Shown: positions 8,692 to 17,719, counted from the stretch's first letter. The stretch is 64,000 nt of DNA from Bacillus sp. ISL-41 (GCF_018613235.1 NZ_JAGGQP010000016.1:1-64000), one strand, 5' to 3'. Notes: generated by a model not told the origin, from the letters alone. Made by a program: numbers and translations.

Positions 8692-9375
8692 TTATTTTAA
8701 AACCTGGAACATGAAAACCCACATAAATGATAGTGCTTGCTGCAGTTCTGCTGGCAATGAACCATGCGGCACCTGCTCTGCTGCTTTTTTAAAAACTCCG
8801 AACTCACCCGCTTTTCTCCAGCCATTTTCCATAGCGAGCCTCTCTAGTTCCCATGGCATGATTGTGTTGCAGATTACCTCTTCTCCATACAATCTTCTGA
8901 AGCTCTTTGTCCTTGGGCCTGCAGTTGGACCGAGTATGCCTATGCAGGCATATCCATTCGGTTTGAGGATGCGAGCCATTTCACTTAAAGCTTCATTGGG
9001 ATGGTTCGTCCATTCTATTGAATTAATTGCCATGACCGCGTCGAAATAGTTATCAGGACTTCCGCAATCCGATAGACTTACCTTGTTGAAAAAACAGTGC
9101 TCATTCCTTGGATTCAGCCTGGCTCTTTCAAGCATCTCCTCGGAAAGATCGATTCCAGTTACCAGATATCCTGCTTCCGCCAACTTTTCCGAACCTGTTC
9201 CATCCGCGCAGCCTAAATCACAAATAAGGGAACCCTCCGGAACAAATTGCTTGATGAATGGCACGATATCCTTTCGGCTTCCAGATTCCCACATCCCCCT
9301 GCTCCTGGAATTCCACGAGGGGGCCATACTGTCCCACTGTTTTTCAGATTCCATTTTCCAGTCAAATGTATCCAT
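8692..9375 (-). CDS. Class I SAM-dependent methyltransferase
   Basis: A 227-aa protein with a Rossmann-type methyltransferase core: motif I CDLGCADGTGS near residue 54, motif II acidic residue in GIDLSEEML near 75, FDAVMAINSIEW near 115 and ARILKPNGYACI near 138. The substrate cannot be told from sequence. It is most like small-molecule methyltransferases of the Methyltransf_11 type. It is the first gene of a two-gene unit with the AIM24 gene downstream. Confidence 0.85.
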   Translation of the reverse strand: MDTFDWKMESEKQWDSMAPSWNSRSRGMWESGSRKDIVPFIKQFVPEGSLICDLGCADGTGSEKLAEAGYLVTGIDLSEEMLERARLNPRNEHCFFNKVSLSDCGSPDNYFDAVMAINSIEWTNHPNEALSEMARILKPNGYACIGILGPTAGPRTKSFRRLYGEEVICNTIMPWELERLAMENGWRKAGEFGVFKKAAEQVPHGSLPAELQQALSFMWVFMFQVLK

Positions 9376-9497
9376 AAGCTCACCTGCCTAGTTTCTAATT
9401 ACTATAATAGTTATTTCGCTACGAAAAAGGGAATTCCTCTTAAGTTTAATTTTACAGAAAAAGTGCAAGACTAGGAGGTGTGAAAGGAGAGATTATA

Positions 9498-9716
9498 TTG
9501 GAACAAGAACAATTGGTTGCCATACATAAAAATAACGCTGGTGAAATCATCAGTTTCCAGACATCGAGCGGAAGGATCATTTCTTACCGTAAGGCACTGA
9601 TGGAAGTTAATACAGGAACAATTACAGGCGTAAATATCAATGAGGGTGCAGATGGAAATAATTCCTTAGCCTCAGCTGATGGAACAGGCTTTGAACAATT
9701 TCCCGATATTTATTAA
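9498..9716 (+). CDS. DUF3892-like small protein
   Basis: A 72-aa protein. The pattern LVAIHKNNAGEIISFQ, SSGRIISYRKAL and GTITGVNINEGADGN matches what I know of the DUF3892 family, small Firmicute proteins of unknown function. The TTG at 9498 is preferred because AAAGGAG lies 8 nt upstream; the GTG at 9480 overlaps the first AGGAGGT. It is monocistronic and followed by a strong terminator. Confidence 0.7.
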   Translation: MEQEQLVAIHKNNAGEIISFQTSSGRIISYRKALMEVNTGTITGVNINEGADGNNSLASADGTGFEQFPDIY

Positions 9717-9724
9717 AAAACGAA

Positions 9725-9760
9725 TAAACCACCTGACAGCATTGTCAGGTGGTTTGTATA
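9725..9760 (+). terminator. Terminator of the DUF3892 gene
   Basis: Perfect 10-bp stem CCACCTGACA/TGTCAGGTGG (9729-9738, 9743-9752) with TTTGTAT after it. Confidence 0.85.
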
Positions 9761-9812
9761 TATAGAAAAGGACGGAAGTAAACCTATAAATTTATGTAAG
9801 AAGGAGTAGGCT

Positions 9813-10015
9813 GCTTTAATCCTAACCTTATGCAGGGGGTTCACCTTCTATAAGGGCACGATTCGGCTTTTATCGTAACCTTATGCAGGGAGTTTGTCTT
9901 CCATAAGGGCACGATTTGGCTTTTATCGTAACCTTATGCAGGGGGTTCACCTTCTATAAGGGCACGATTCGGCTTTTATCGTAACCATATGCAGGGAGTC
10001 ACCTTCCAGAAGGGT
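9813..10015. repeat. 53-bp tandem repeat array B
   Basis: Four copies of a 53-bp unit; TAACC(T/A)TATGCAGGG recurs at 9823, 9876, 9929 and 9982. The complete copies contain CCTTAT and ATAAGG arms separated by 18 nt. The array fills the convergent gap between the DUF3892 gene and mntR, where I see no gene. Sequence is unrelated to arrays A and C, but period and palindrome layout are the same. Confidence 0.85.
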
Positions 10016-10061
10016 ACATTTCATTGATGATATAGCATTTACCACTTCCGAAATTAACCAC

Positions 10062-10104
10062 TCACAAAAAAGTAGACAAGCTCCGTTTCAGTGAGCTTGT
10101 CTAC
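10062..10104 (-). terminator. Terminator of mntR
   Basis: Perfect 12-bp stem GTAGACAAGCTC/GAGCTTGTCTAC (10072-10104) followed on the minus strand by six T. A second hairpin, ACACCTGA/TCAGGTGT, lies at about 10112-10133, closer to the stop codon. Confidence 0.85.
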
Positions 10105-10140
10105 AGTCTGAACACCTGAATTAATGGTCAGGTGTTTGTT

Positions 10141-10563
10141 TTATTCTTCATCATTTTGTTTTTGAATTGCTCTTAATTCCTGGAGACGAGATTTATCTTC
10201 TTCAAAGAACTGGACAAGGTCTCCAATCCTGTCGATTGCATCCCAGCTTAAATGATGTTCAATACCTTCTACATCATTATATATATTTTCTTCCTTTACG
10301 CCAATCACCTTCAGCAATTGCTCAAGTAGTTCATGACGGTCGACCAGCCTTTTGCCGGTTTTATATCCTTTTGGAGTCAGCACAAGACCTCGATATTTCT
10401 CGTAAACCACGAACTGGTCTTTATCAAGCTTCTGGACCATTTTTGTCACTGAGGAGGGATGGACCGATAATGCCTCTGCGATATCCACTACCCGGGCATA
10501 TCCTTTTTGTTCTATTAATATAAAAATTTGTTCAATATAATCTTCCATACTAGGTGTTGGCAT
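10141..10563 (-). CDS. mntR: Manganese-dependent transcriptional regulator MntR
   Basis: A 140-aa DtxR-family repressor that binds Mn(II) and represses manganese uptake genes. The N-terminal winged helix (about 1-62) is followed by the dimerisation domain. Every B. subtilis metal ligand is present at the same number: Asp8, Glu11, His77, Glu99, Glu102 and His103. Length is 140 against 142. No Mn transporter lies nearby, so targets are elsewhere. It has its own terminator downstream. Confidence 0.97.
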   Translation of the reverse strand: MPTPSMEDYIEQIFILIEQKGYARVVDIAEALSVHPSSVTKMVQKLDKDQFVVYEKYRGLVLTPKGYKTGKRLVDRHELLEQLLKVIGVKEENIYNDVEGIEHHLSWDAIDRIGDLVQFFEEDKSRLQELRAIQKQNDEE

Positions 10564-10633
10564 CCCATGACCTCCAATGCTTAAGCAATAGCCATATTAA
10601 AGTTTACTATAGAAGAACAAGGGTGACAAGGCG

Positions 10634-12811
10634 CTATCCCCCTTGCTTGACCGGCTGTGCAGCTATATCGAATTTGAGTTTATTTTCCTCTCCATCCCAA
10701 TATAGCTTCGCGTTGAAGGTTTTATCCTTACTCTGGAAGCCTTCAATCACGTCTGTACTTCCTTCTGCCAACAGCTTCTTGATATTTTTCTGTGTTACTG
10801 TCTTTCCAAGGATTTGTTTGGAGAGAGTGAAATTGCATTTAGTTTTCTGGTAGTTTGAACAGCCGTAGAACGTCCCTTTGTCCACAACCATGCCATCGCA
10901 TATTTTACATTTCCCCAGGTTAGTAGTTCGGCGGGATCGCCCGCCCTTTTTCCCCGGCACAAAGGCGTTTGTAAGTTCCTCGGAAAAAGTCCAGCCTGAG
11001 GAGCCTTCGGAGGTTTCAGAAACAAGATGTTTAATCATTTTTGATGTCTGCTCAATGAACTGCTTGGGCGAAGCCTCTCCCTGCCCTATTTGATGCAGCC
11101 TCTGCTCCCATTTCGCTGTCATTTCCGGTGATGCAAGGACTTGTCCACCAACGGCCGCGACGAGTATTTTTGCTTTTGCAGTTGCATATACGAGGTTTTT
11201 GCGGACTTCAATATATGCTCTGTCTTTAAGCATGGTAATGATGCCTGCTCTCGTCGCTTCAGTTCCAAGGCCTTCAGCTTTCATCAAAACCTTTTCAAGT
11301 TCCTTGTCCTCAATATGCTTTCCTGCAGTTTTCATTAAGGTAATCAACTGGCCTTCAGTCAGCCTTTTTGGCGGCTGTGTTTTGCTTTCCTTTACCTCTG
11401 CTTTCATGACCGTTCCAGTTTCTCCTTGCTGGACAGCAGGCAGCTCTGGCTCTTTGTCTGAGTCTTTTTGCGGAAGAACTTTTTTCCAGCCTTCATCCAG
11501 CTGGACTTTTCCCTTGGAAATAAACTCAGCTCGTCCCTCCACGACCGTCTTGATGGTTGTATATTCCGCGATGTATGGACCATAATGGGCTGCAATCAGT
11601 GTCCTTGCCAGCAAATCATATAATTTCAGCTCATCCCCGGACAGCCTGCTTAGGTTTGGAACTTGTTCAGTCGGGATGATTGCGTAGTGATCTGTGACTT
11701 TTTTTTCATTCACGTAGCGTTTATTATTTTTTATCGATGAATTTGGTAATGGAAAAAGCTGCTGATACTCATGATTAGCCTGCAGTTTATTCAAAATGGC
11801 AGAAAAGCCTTCTGCTTCTCCTGGGGTTACATATCTGGAATCAGATCGCGGATAGGATACGATTCCCCTTTGATATAATCCTTGTAAAATGTCCAGAGTC
11901 TTTTTTGGCGACATTTTAAAACGGCGATTTGCTTCCGCCTGAATTGCAGAAAGATTAAAAAAAAGCGGCGGCAGGAATTCTTTTTTCTCAGAGGCAACCT
12001 CTGCTGCTTCCGCAGTCTTCCCATCGCAAAAAGCAGCAATTTTCTCGGCCATTTCTTTCGTTTTAATCCGTGAATCACCGTCTTTTTCCCATTTTCCGCT
12101 GTACTTCTTGCCATTGATATTGAATTTTGCGAGTACTTCCCAAAATGGTTCCGATACGAAATTTTCGATTTCAAGCTCTCTTTTTACAATTAAAGCAAGC
12201 GTAGGAGTCTGTACCCTGCCGACAGAGAACACGTCTGAATAGCCTTTCTTTTGAAGAAGAAGAGTGTACAGCCTCGATGCGTTCATGCCTACAACCCAGT
12301 CAGCACAAGCACGAGTGTATGCTTCAAAATATAGATTCTTTGTATCTGATTCTTTCAAAAGGTTTTGAAAGCCTTCCTTTATCGCTTTCGGAGTCAGCGA
12401 GGAAATCCACAATCTTTTCATTGGCTTCATGCAGTTGGCAAGGCGAAGGATGTTCCTGATGATCAGTTCACCTTCGCGCCCGGCATCGCCTGCATGGATG
12501 ATTTCAGTGACCTGCGGATCGGTGGCAAGCTTTTTTATGATCTGGAATTGCTTTGCTTTCGATTTGACGACTTCGTACTTGAAATTTTCCGGAATGATCG
12601 GCAGTGTATCCAGCGACCATTTTTTCCAGGCTGGACTATATTGCTCGGGTGCAGACAATTCCGTTAAATGGCCGATTGCCCATGAAACGTAAGCACCTTT
12701 AGGGAATATTTCATTGGGGAGTATCTCGATGAATCCATCCCTTTTTTTCATTTTGAATACGGAGGCCAGCGTTCTGCCCTGGTCAGGCTTTTCCGCAACA
12801 ATCAATTTCAT
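10634..12811 (-). CDS. topB: DNA topoisomerase III
   Basis: A 725-aa type IA topoisomerase that relaxes negative supercoils and decatenates DNA through a 5-prime phosphotyrosine. The TOPRIM domain begins LIVAEKPDQG and carries HAGDAGREGELI near residue 105. The active-site Tyr is in GIVSYPRSDSRYV (about 310). A C-terminal zinc-ribbon-like CKICDG/GCSNYQKTKC segment follows. Length matches B. subtilis TopB (727). It is transcribed with a short gap upstream of mntR but probably independently. Confidence 0.97.
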   Translation of the reverse strand: MKLIVAEKPDQGRTLASVFKMKKRDGFIEILPNEIFPKGAYVSWAIGHLTELSAPEQYSPAWKKWSLDTLPIIPENFKYEVVKSKAKQFQIIKKLATDPQVTEIIHAGDAGREGELIIRNILRLANCMKPMKRLWISSLTPKAIKEGFQNLLKESDTKNLYFEAYTRACADWVVGMNASRLYTLLLQKKGYSDVFSVGRVQTPTLALIVKRELEIENFVSEPFWEVLAKFNINGKKYSGKWEKDGDSRIKTKEMAEKIAAFCDGKTAEAAEVASEKKEFLPPLFFNLSAIQAEANRRFKMSPKKTLDILQGLYQRGIVSYPRSDSRYVTPGEAEGFSAILNKLQANHEYQQLFPLPNSSIKNNKRYVNEKKVTDHYAIIPTEQVPNLSRLSGDELKLYDLLARTLIAAHYGPYIAEYTTIKTVVEGRAEFISKGKVQLDEGWKKVLPQKDSDKEPELPAVQQGETGTVMKAEVKESKTQPPKRLTEGQLITLMKTAGKHIEDKELEKVLMKAEGLGTEATRAGIITMLKDRAYIEVRKNLVYATAKAKILVAAVGGQVLASPEMTAKWEQRLHQIGQGEASPKQFIEQTSKMIKHLVSETSEGSSGWTFSEELTNAFVPGKKGGRSRRTTNLGKCKICDGMVVDKGTFYGCSNYQKTKCNFTLSKQILGKTVTQKNIKKLLAEGSTDVIEGFQSKDKTFNAKLYWDGEENKLKFDIAAQPVKQGG

Positions 12812-12949
12812 AATTTCCTCCTGAAAAACTTTTATATGAACGTGCTGTTTAATCTTCGAACTCTATTTTATCTTTTTTTCGACAAAAGCGTAAAGGACTT
12901 TTATTGCTGCTTTCCCCGCCTTCCTGCATTGGCTGTGTACCCTAACCCT

Positions 12950-12987
12950 TAAAAAAATAACAGGCAGCTGAAATGATCAGCTGCCTA
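12950..12987 (-). terminator. Terminator of the 12997-13284 gene
   Basis: Nine-bp stem AGGCAGCTG/CAGCTGCCT (12962-12970, 12978-12986) followed on the minus strand by TTATTTTTTT. Confidence 0.85.
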
Positions 12988-12996
12988 AAAGATTTA

Positions 12997-13284
12997 TTAT
13001 TCCTCAAATGGCTCGACTATGTTGTTGTCATTAATGTACCATCGATTCCTGTTAACGACTGCCGAGACGGTTAAAATCAGCGAAGGAACTTTTTCGATCC
13101 GCACCACGATTGCCCCGACCAGCTGCTGGAAAATCACAAAGGATTCCCCATGGCTGAACCCCGCCCACTGGGGACCCATGATGGCAATGGAACGGATAAT
13201 TTCTTCCTTTTCTGTTTGCTCAAGTGAAAGATGCGGAGAAAAAATGATAATCCAATCCTCATCACCTATCGAAAAGCGGTACAT
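12997..13284 (-). CDS. Hypothetical protein, 95 aa
   Basis: A 95-aa protein beginning MYRFSIGDEDWIIIFSPHL. I do not recognise the family. It is probably soluble, with alternating hydrophobic strands and a low-charge centre. It lies between topB and the HD-GYP gene with its own strong terminator, 60 nt downstream of the HD-GYP gene stop, so it may be the second gene of that transcript. No function can be assigned. Confidence 0.7.
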   Translation of the reverse strand: MYRFSIGDEDWIIIFSPHLSLEQTEKEEIIRSIAIMGPQWAGFSHGESFVIFQQLVGAIVVRIEKVPSLILTVSAVVNRNRWYINDNNIVEPFEE

Positions 13285-13344
13285 GCCCTCACCCTTTTAA
13301 TTCATCATCATTGACTATTAAAAGATATGAACGGCGTCAGCAGA

Positions 13345-14331
13345 TTATACCCCTACAATTGAATCATTAAGCACTCGAGAGATCCTTAACCCGCGATTCA
13401 GCCGCAAATCAACAAGTGTATCCCCGGTTTTAATCAATGCTCTTAACGGCTCGAATTGGTCAACCATCAAGATTGTCCCCTCTTCGCCGTCGCTAAGGAG
13501 GATACGCCTTCCTACAAGGCTGTCCATGATTCTGTACAGGAAAACGAGCATGATTTTCGGATTGAATTTTCCGAATACATCGTTTTGCATCTGGGAAATA
13601 ACAATATGGAAAGGCTCTGCCTGGTGATAGACCCTTGAGGATGACATGGCATGGTATACGTCTGCAATGGCAACGATTTTCGCAAGCTCGTCTATCTTTT
13701 CGCTGCTCAGGCTGAACGGATAGCCTCCACCATCCTCACGCTCATGGTGCTGAAGAGCAATCAGCGCAACTCTTTCATTTAGTTCTGGAATGTCCTTTAA
13801 CATCCGGTAGCCATAAGCTGTATGGCGTTTCATTTCAATGTATTCTTCCTGCGTCAGCCTTCCTGGCTTGTTCAGGATGTTGGCAGGGATACGAGCTTTC
13901 CCTATATCATGGAGTGTCGCTCCCAAAGTGAGATCATTCAACTCCGATTGGCCCAGATTCATCCATTTCCCTATCAATGTGGAGATGATGCCAACACAGA
14001 CTGTGTGCCTGTAGGTATACTCATCCTGCGCCTTCAGCTCATAGAAGAGATGGTAGATATGGGGAATTTCAGCCGCCTGCCTGATTACAGGAAGGATGTC
14101 ATTCTTGATTTCACCAACAGGGACAACTCCTGTCTTTGCAACAATATCGAATATCTCTTCCATTTGCCTGGAAGCCTCATCGATTTTCTTTGATATATCA
14201 TCAAGCTTTTTATTTACTGCGATCTGTGGTGTGCGGTCCTGAATGGCATTGCCATTCCTGATTGTATCCAATAATGCATCAATTTGATGATCAGTTAAGG
14301 ACGTGAACGCGGATGGAGTGGTCTTCTTCAT
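13345..14331 (-). CDS. HD-GYP domain protein, probable cyclic-di-GMP phosphodiesterase
   Basis: A 328-aa protein. The helical N-terminal region (about 1-95) is followed by an HD-GYP domain with HTVCVG, ATLHDIGKARIP (about 149), KRHTAYG and HHEREDGGGYP (about 198), so both the HD pair and the GYP triplet are intact. The family hydrolyses cyclic di-GMP; that activity is inferred. A C-terminal beta-rich domain (about 275-328) is present. There is no membrane segment or receiver domain, so the input signal is unknown. Confidence 0.88.
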   Translation of the reverse strand: MKKTTPSAFTSLTDHQIDALLDTIRNGNAIQDRTPQIAVNKKLDDISKKIDEASRQMEEIFDIVAKTGVVPVGEIKNDILPVIRQAAEIPHIYHLFYELKAQDEYTYRHTVCVGIISTLIGKWMNLGQSELNDLTLGATLHDIGKARIPANILNKPGRLTQEEYIEMKRHTAYGYRMLKDIPELNERVALIALQHHEREDGGGYPFSLSSEKIDELAKIVAIADVYHAMSSSRVYHQAEPFHIVISQMQNDVFGKFNPKIMLVFLYRIMDSLVGRRILLSDGEEGTILMVDQFEPLRALIKTGDTLVDLRLNRGLRISRVLNDSIVGV

Positions 14332-14501
14332 TGATACCCTCCTCTTAGCTTATAATAGACTTGTAGTTTAAAATGATTGCTCTCTGATTAAGAAAATAAT
14401 AACAAATATTTCCGGAAATAGGAACTAAAGAGGAGATAATTTCATTTTATTTTAAATTGACTAAATTTTAAGATTATTTAGTTTGTATGACGCTTACATT
14501 C

Positions 14502-14531
14502 TTGACTGAATCCTTCCCAATATTGTATATT
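14502..14531 (+). promoter_or_regulatory. SigA-type promoter of cspD
   Basis: TTGACT (14502-14507), 18-nt spacer, TATATT (14526-14531). The predicted start near 14538 gives a 5-prime leader of about 110 nt, as is usual for cold-shock mRNAs that fold to control translation. The 14332-14501 stretch upstream is AT-rich and shows no gene. Confidence 0.65.
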
Positions 14532-14649
14532 TAAGACATCATTTAATAGATTATAATTGCCATGGCAAAACTGCAGGTGTATCCATTAGATGATAATATT
14601 CAACTTGGCACACATTTGTGCCGCGAAAGACATGGGAGGAAAGTTTAAC

Positions 14650-14850
14650 ATGCAAAACGGTAAAGTAAAATGGTTCAACAATGAAAAAGGTTTCGGTTTC
14701 ATCGAAGTAGAAGGCGGAGACGATGTATTCGTCCACTTCTCAGCAATCCAGGGCGATGGTTATAAGTCACTAGAAGAGGGTCAGGAAGTTTCTTTCGAAA
14801 TCGTTGAAGGAAATCGCGGACCACAAGCTGCTAACGTAGTAAAACTATAA
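14650..14850 (+). CDS. cspD: Cold-shock protein CspD
   Basis: A 66-aa single OB-fold RNA chaperone, nearly identical to B. subtilis CspD from memory. RNP1 KGFGFIEV and RNP2 [10 protein letters not shown] are intact. The ATG at 14650 follows GGGAGG with good spacing; a longer in-frame ATG upstream lies within the leader. It binds single-stranded RNA/DNA and melts mRNA secondary structure in cold and stationary phase. Monocistronic, with its own promoter and terminator. Confidence 0.97.
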   Translation: MQNGKVKWFNNEKGFGFIEVEGGDDVFVHFSAIQGDGYKSLEEGQEVSFEIVEGNRGPQAANVVKL

Positions 14851-14859
14851 TTCAAAAAG

Positions 14860-14892
14860 TTGAAGGCTGGCGCCTGACGCCAGCCTTTTTTG
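14860..14892 (+). terminator. Terminator of cspD
   Basis: Stem GGCTGGCG/CGCCAGCC (14865-14885) followed by six T. Confidence 0.9.
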
Positions 14893-14920
14893 ATTGGTTG
14901 ATTGTTCTGAGCGTTTTATG

Positions 14921-15225
14921 GACATTTTGACTTCGAACTTCCAATGAAATGTCCATAAAAATCACTTTCTTAGACATTTTGACCTCGAACTTCCAATGAA
15001 ATGTCCATTAAACGCTTTTTCTTAGACATTTTGACTTCACTCATCCGCTGAAATGTCCATAAAAATCACTTTCTTAGACATTTTGACTTCACTCATCCGC
15101 TGAAATGTCCATTAAAACCACTTTCTTAGACATTTTGACTTCACTCCTCCGTTGAAATGTCCATAAAATTATCTTTCTTGGACATTTCGGCCACTCATTT
15201 CCTTTAAAATGTCCTTAAAAGATCT
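14921..15225. repeat. 52-bp tandem repeat array C
   Basis: Six copies of a 52-bp unit; GACATTT recurs at 14921, 14973, 15025, 15077, 15129 and 15181. Each unit has GACATTT and AAATGTC arms with a 19-nt loop, joined by a spacer that often reads TAAAAATCACTTTCTTA. It occupies the convergent gap between cspD and ypeQ. Confidence 0.9.
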
Positions 15226-15240
15226 ACCATGAAATCGAAA

Positions 15241-15414
15241 CTAAAGTCTTTGTCCGCATTTTTTTATTTTTTCCCCAACGGTGCATTCGTTAATGCAGAA
15301 CCGGTGGGCATATCTTTTTCCGTTTTCTTGCCGGTGATGCTTTTTCAGGAAGCATCCATTGCAGAATGTATTGAGCAATGTTTCCACCTCGGCAAGGACT
15401 TCATTACGCGTCAA
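15241..15414 (-). CDS. ypeQ: Small zinc-finger protein YpeQ
   Basis: A 57-aa frame read from the sequence, with a TTG start at 15412-15414 and a GGCGGG ribosome site 6 nt upstream. It contains FCNGCFLKK and RFCINECTVGEKI, i.e. CxxC plus CxxxC, a likely zinc site. It begins 24 nt after the ypeP stop, as ypeQ follows ypeP in B. subtilis. Function is unknown. The symbol rests on size, cysteine pattern and position. Confidence 0.75.
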   Translation of the reverse strand: MTRNEVLAEVETLLNTFCNGCFLKKHHRQENGKRYAHRFCINECTVGEKIKKCGQRL

Positions 15415-15438
15415 TCTATTCCCGCCTTTCTCTCCTCG

Positions 15439-16095
15439 TTATAATATTTGCATTTTGCTATTGATCATTTTACCTTGCAATGCCTGTGTCGCCAGTTTGT
15501 CAGCCTCTTTATTTTCCTTCCTGCCTACAGGATTGTATTTCGGATACAATCCCAGTTCCTTGATCTTATTCTCAATCCTGTCGAGCCAGCGGTTCAGGGT
15601 TTCTTCATAGCATGGCCACTCACCCTCAAGCTGCTTGAGTACCACTTGCGAATCCCCTTTAATGTCACAGGTCATGTTCCTTACACCCATTTCCTCAAGG
15701 ATGGTGAGGGCAAAATAAAGAGCAGCGTATTCTGCTTCGTTATTCGTTTCAAGCTCATCGAAGACCTCATTGGCACGCAATCTGTACTTCTTCTTTCCCT
15801 GCTTGAAGTAGATTATGGTTCCAAGTCCTGCCTTATGATTAAAATTATCAAATCCACCGTCAAAGTAAACTGTAAGGTCATGAGGTTCTTCTTCTACTTC
15901 TTCAAGAAGCTTGCGCATCTCCTTTATCGTCCACGAAGTACCGATTTCATCTATAAAAGATATTTCTCCAGCTTTACCTGATTTCTCTAACTCTTCACCG
16001 GCCTGAAGTGCATGCTCACCATCAAGAAAATCTGAGCTGAACAGGATTCGATCTATTCCTTTTACTTTATATTCCCATTCCAATTTATATTTCAT
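15439..16095 (-). CDS. ypeP: RNase H-like protein YpeP
   Basis: A 218-aa protein. An N-terminal region of about 85 aa precedes an RNase HI-like domain with YFDGGFDN, TNNEAEYAAL, KGDSQVVLKQL and NKEADKLA, which supplies the Asp-Glu-Asp-Asp metal residues. Whether it cuts RNA-DNA hybrids is not established. The ATG at 16093-16095 is chosen because GGGGGAG lies just upstream. It is divergent from ypdQ, another RNase H-like gene, and probably cotranscribed with ypeQ. Confidence 0.88.
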   Translation of the reverse strand: MKYKLEWEYKVKGIDRILFSSDFLDGEHALQAGEELEKSGKAGEISFIDEIGTSWTIKEMRKLLEEVEEEPHDLTVYFDGGFDNFNHKAGLGTIIYFKQGKKKYRLRANEVFDELETNNEAEYAALYFALTILEEMGVRNMTCDIKGDSQVVLKQLEGEWPCYEETLNRWLDRIENKIKELGLYPKYNPVGRKENKEADKLATQALQGKMINSKMQIL

Positions 16096-16289
16096 GAATT
16101 CTCCCCCGCTTTCTAATCTGTTTTTTCGCTCCGCCAAATGGGTTATTTTTAGTTATCTTACCCATTTTCTGAACACGTTACAATGAAAAAGGGACGATGA
16201 AACTTTATTGGTGGTAGTATATTTTATAAATTATCGCTCCTCTTATGATACACTAACTATTATCTGTACAAACAAACCGGGAGTGATCT

Positions 16290-16700
16290 TTGTTGTTCGA
16301 AGTTTATATTGATGGCGCAAGTGCTGGCAACCCTGGACCAAGCGGTGCTGGCATTTTTATAAAAGGAGAAGGAGAAGTTTTCAGATACTCCATCCCTCTT
16401 GGGGTCATGTCTAACCATGAAGCTGAATATCATGCATTTATAAAAGCATTGGAAATCTGTCTTGAAAAAGGTTTCAGTGTTGTATCATTCAGGACCGATT
16501 CGCAGCTCGTAAATGCAGCAGTGGAAAAGGAGTTCGTGAAAAACAAGCTTTATTCCCCCCTGCTAGAAAAAGCATTAATGCTTGCCGGGCAATTTGATTT
16601 GTTCTTCATGAAATGGATTCCATCGAGTGAAAATAAAACAGCGGACGACCTGGCAAGAAAGGCTGTAAGGGAGAACAACATGAAAGGAACCGAAGAATAA
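16290..16700 (+). CDS. ypdQ: RNase HI-like protein YpdQ
   Basis: A 136-aa stand-alone RNase H domain: VYIDGASAGNPGPSGAG at the N-terminus, NHEAEYHAF near 42, RTDSQLV near 69 and KTADDLARKA near 117 give the four acidic residues. Canonical activity is cleavage of RNA in RNA-DNA hybrids, but YpdQ-type proteins have been reported as poorly active, so the role is open. It starts at TTG after GGGAGTGA. Its stop lies one nucleotide before the transporter ATG, so the two genes are coupled. Confidence 0.88.
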   Translation: MLFEVYIDGASAGNPGPSGAGIFIKGEGEVFRYSIPLGVMSNHEAEYHAFIKALEICLEKGFSVVSFRTDSQLVNAAVEKEFVKNKLYSPLLEKALMLAGQFDLFFMKWIPSSENKTADDLARKAVRENNMKGTEE

Positions 16701-16701
16701 T

Positions 16702-17640
16702 ATGAAAGCATCAACTTTCGCGGATTTAAGCTTGCTTTTCGTAGCCCTCATCTGGGGAGCAACATTTGTGCTTGTACAAAATGCAATATCTTTTCTCGAG
16801 CCACAATCCTTCAATGCAGTCCGATTTACCCTGGCAGCAATCTTGTTAGGACTTTGGCTTATGGTTTTTGAAAAAGACCAGCTAAAAAAGCTGGATAAGA
16901 AATTGATATTATCCGGGATCATGCTGGGATTCTGGCTTTTCATCGGCTATGCATTCCAGACATTAGGATTGCTGTATACGACTTCATCCAAGGCTGGCTT
17001 TATAACTGGATTGAGTGTGGTCCTGGTACCACTGTTAATGCTTGGAATCCTGAAACAGCGGCCGAGCTTGAACTCGATCGCAGGGGTCTCTGCAGCAACT
17101 GCTGGCCTTTATCTCTTAACAATGTCGGATGTATCCAGCCTGAATATTGGTGACGGCTTTGTCCTAATATGTGCCGCAGGATTCGCACTGCACATCGTTT
17201 TCACAGGAAAGTTCAGCAGCAGTTATCCGACACTCCTTTTGACGATGGTCCAAATCGCAACTGTAGGGGCTCTGTCAGCAATATCAGCTATCCTTTTTGA
17301 GGATTGGAAAAGAGCATTCAACCCTGAGGTCATCTTTTCAGCGAATGTCCTGATCGCCCTGCTGGTTACATCCATACTGGCGACTGCTCTGGCGTTTTTT
17401 ATCCAGACGAATTTCCAGAAACACACAACGGCCACTCGAGTTGCCTTGATTTTTGCAATGGAACCAGTTTTTGCAGCAATTACGGCTTACTTCTGGGCAG
17501 ATGAGCGCCTAACCTATATTGCCCTTGCCGGCTGTGTATTAATTTTTGCCGGTATGGTTTTCGCGGAATTGCCGTCTGGCAAATTCGAAAGTTTCATTCG
17601 TAAAATAATCCCTAAAAAAGAGGCTGATTTCAAAGCATAG
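16702..17640 (+). CDS. EamA/DMT family transporter
   Basis: A 312-aa membrane protein with ten predicted hydrophobic segments in two EamA repeats (about 8-140 and 150-292). WGATFVLVQ near residue 19 and the second-half EPVFAAITAYFWADE motif near 250 are typical. Substrate is unknown; relatives export amino acids, purines or other metabolites. It is translationally linked to ypdQ and ends in a hairpin terminator that covers its stop codon. Confidence 0.88.
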   Translation: MKASTFADLSLLFVALIWGATFVLVQNAISFLEPQSFNAVRFTLAAILLGLWLMVFEKDQLKKLDKKLILSGIMLGFWLFIGYAFQTLGLLYTTSSKAGFITGLSVVLVPLLMLGILKQRPSLNSIAGVSAATAGLYLLTMSDVSSLNIGDGFVLICAAGFALHIVFTGKFSSSYPTLLLTMVQIATVGALSAISAILFEDWKRAFNPEVIFSANVLIALLVTSILATALAFFIQTNFQKHTTATRVALIFAMEPVFAAITAYFWADERLTYIALAGCVLIFAGMVFAELPSGKFESFIRKIIPKKEADFKA

Positions 17641-17672
17641 CGCTTTGGAACCAGCCTCTCTTTATATTCTAG
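17618..17672 (+). terminator. Terminator of the DMT gene
   Basis: Long interrupted stem, GAGGCTG pairing with CAGCCTC and TTCAAAG with CTTTGGA across the stop codon (17620-17660), then TCTTTATATT. Confidence 0.65.
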
Positions 17673-17717
17673 TTCAGCTTCAGCGCTTGTCGGGGCTGAC
17701 CCGGCGCTTCCGCTTTT
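17668..17717 (-). repeat. Short copy of dispersed GCGC...CAGCCCCGACAAGCG repeat
   Basis: On the minus strand the sequence contains GTCAGCCCCGACAAGCGCTG and GAAGCTGAAC, the core of the longer repeat at 42249-42540. It fills most of the gap between the DMT gene and the next gene. Confidence 0.6.
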
Positions 17718-17719
17718 TG

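Noticed and set aside
15448-15981. 177-aa plus-strand frame
   Set aside because: Antisense to ypeP, which has intact RNase H motifs and a ribosome site.
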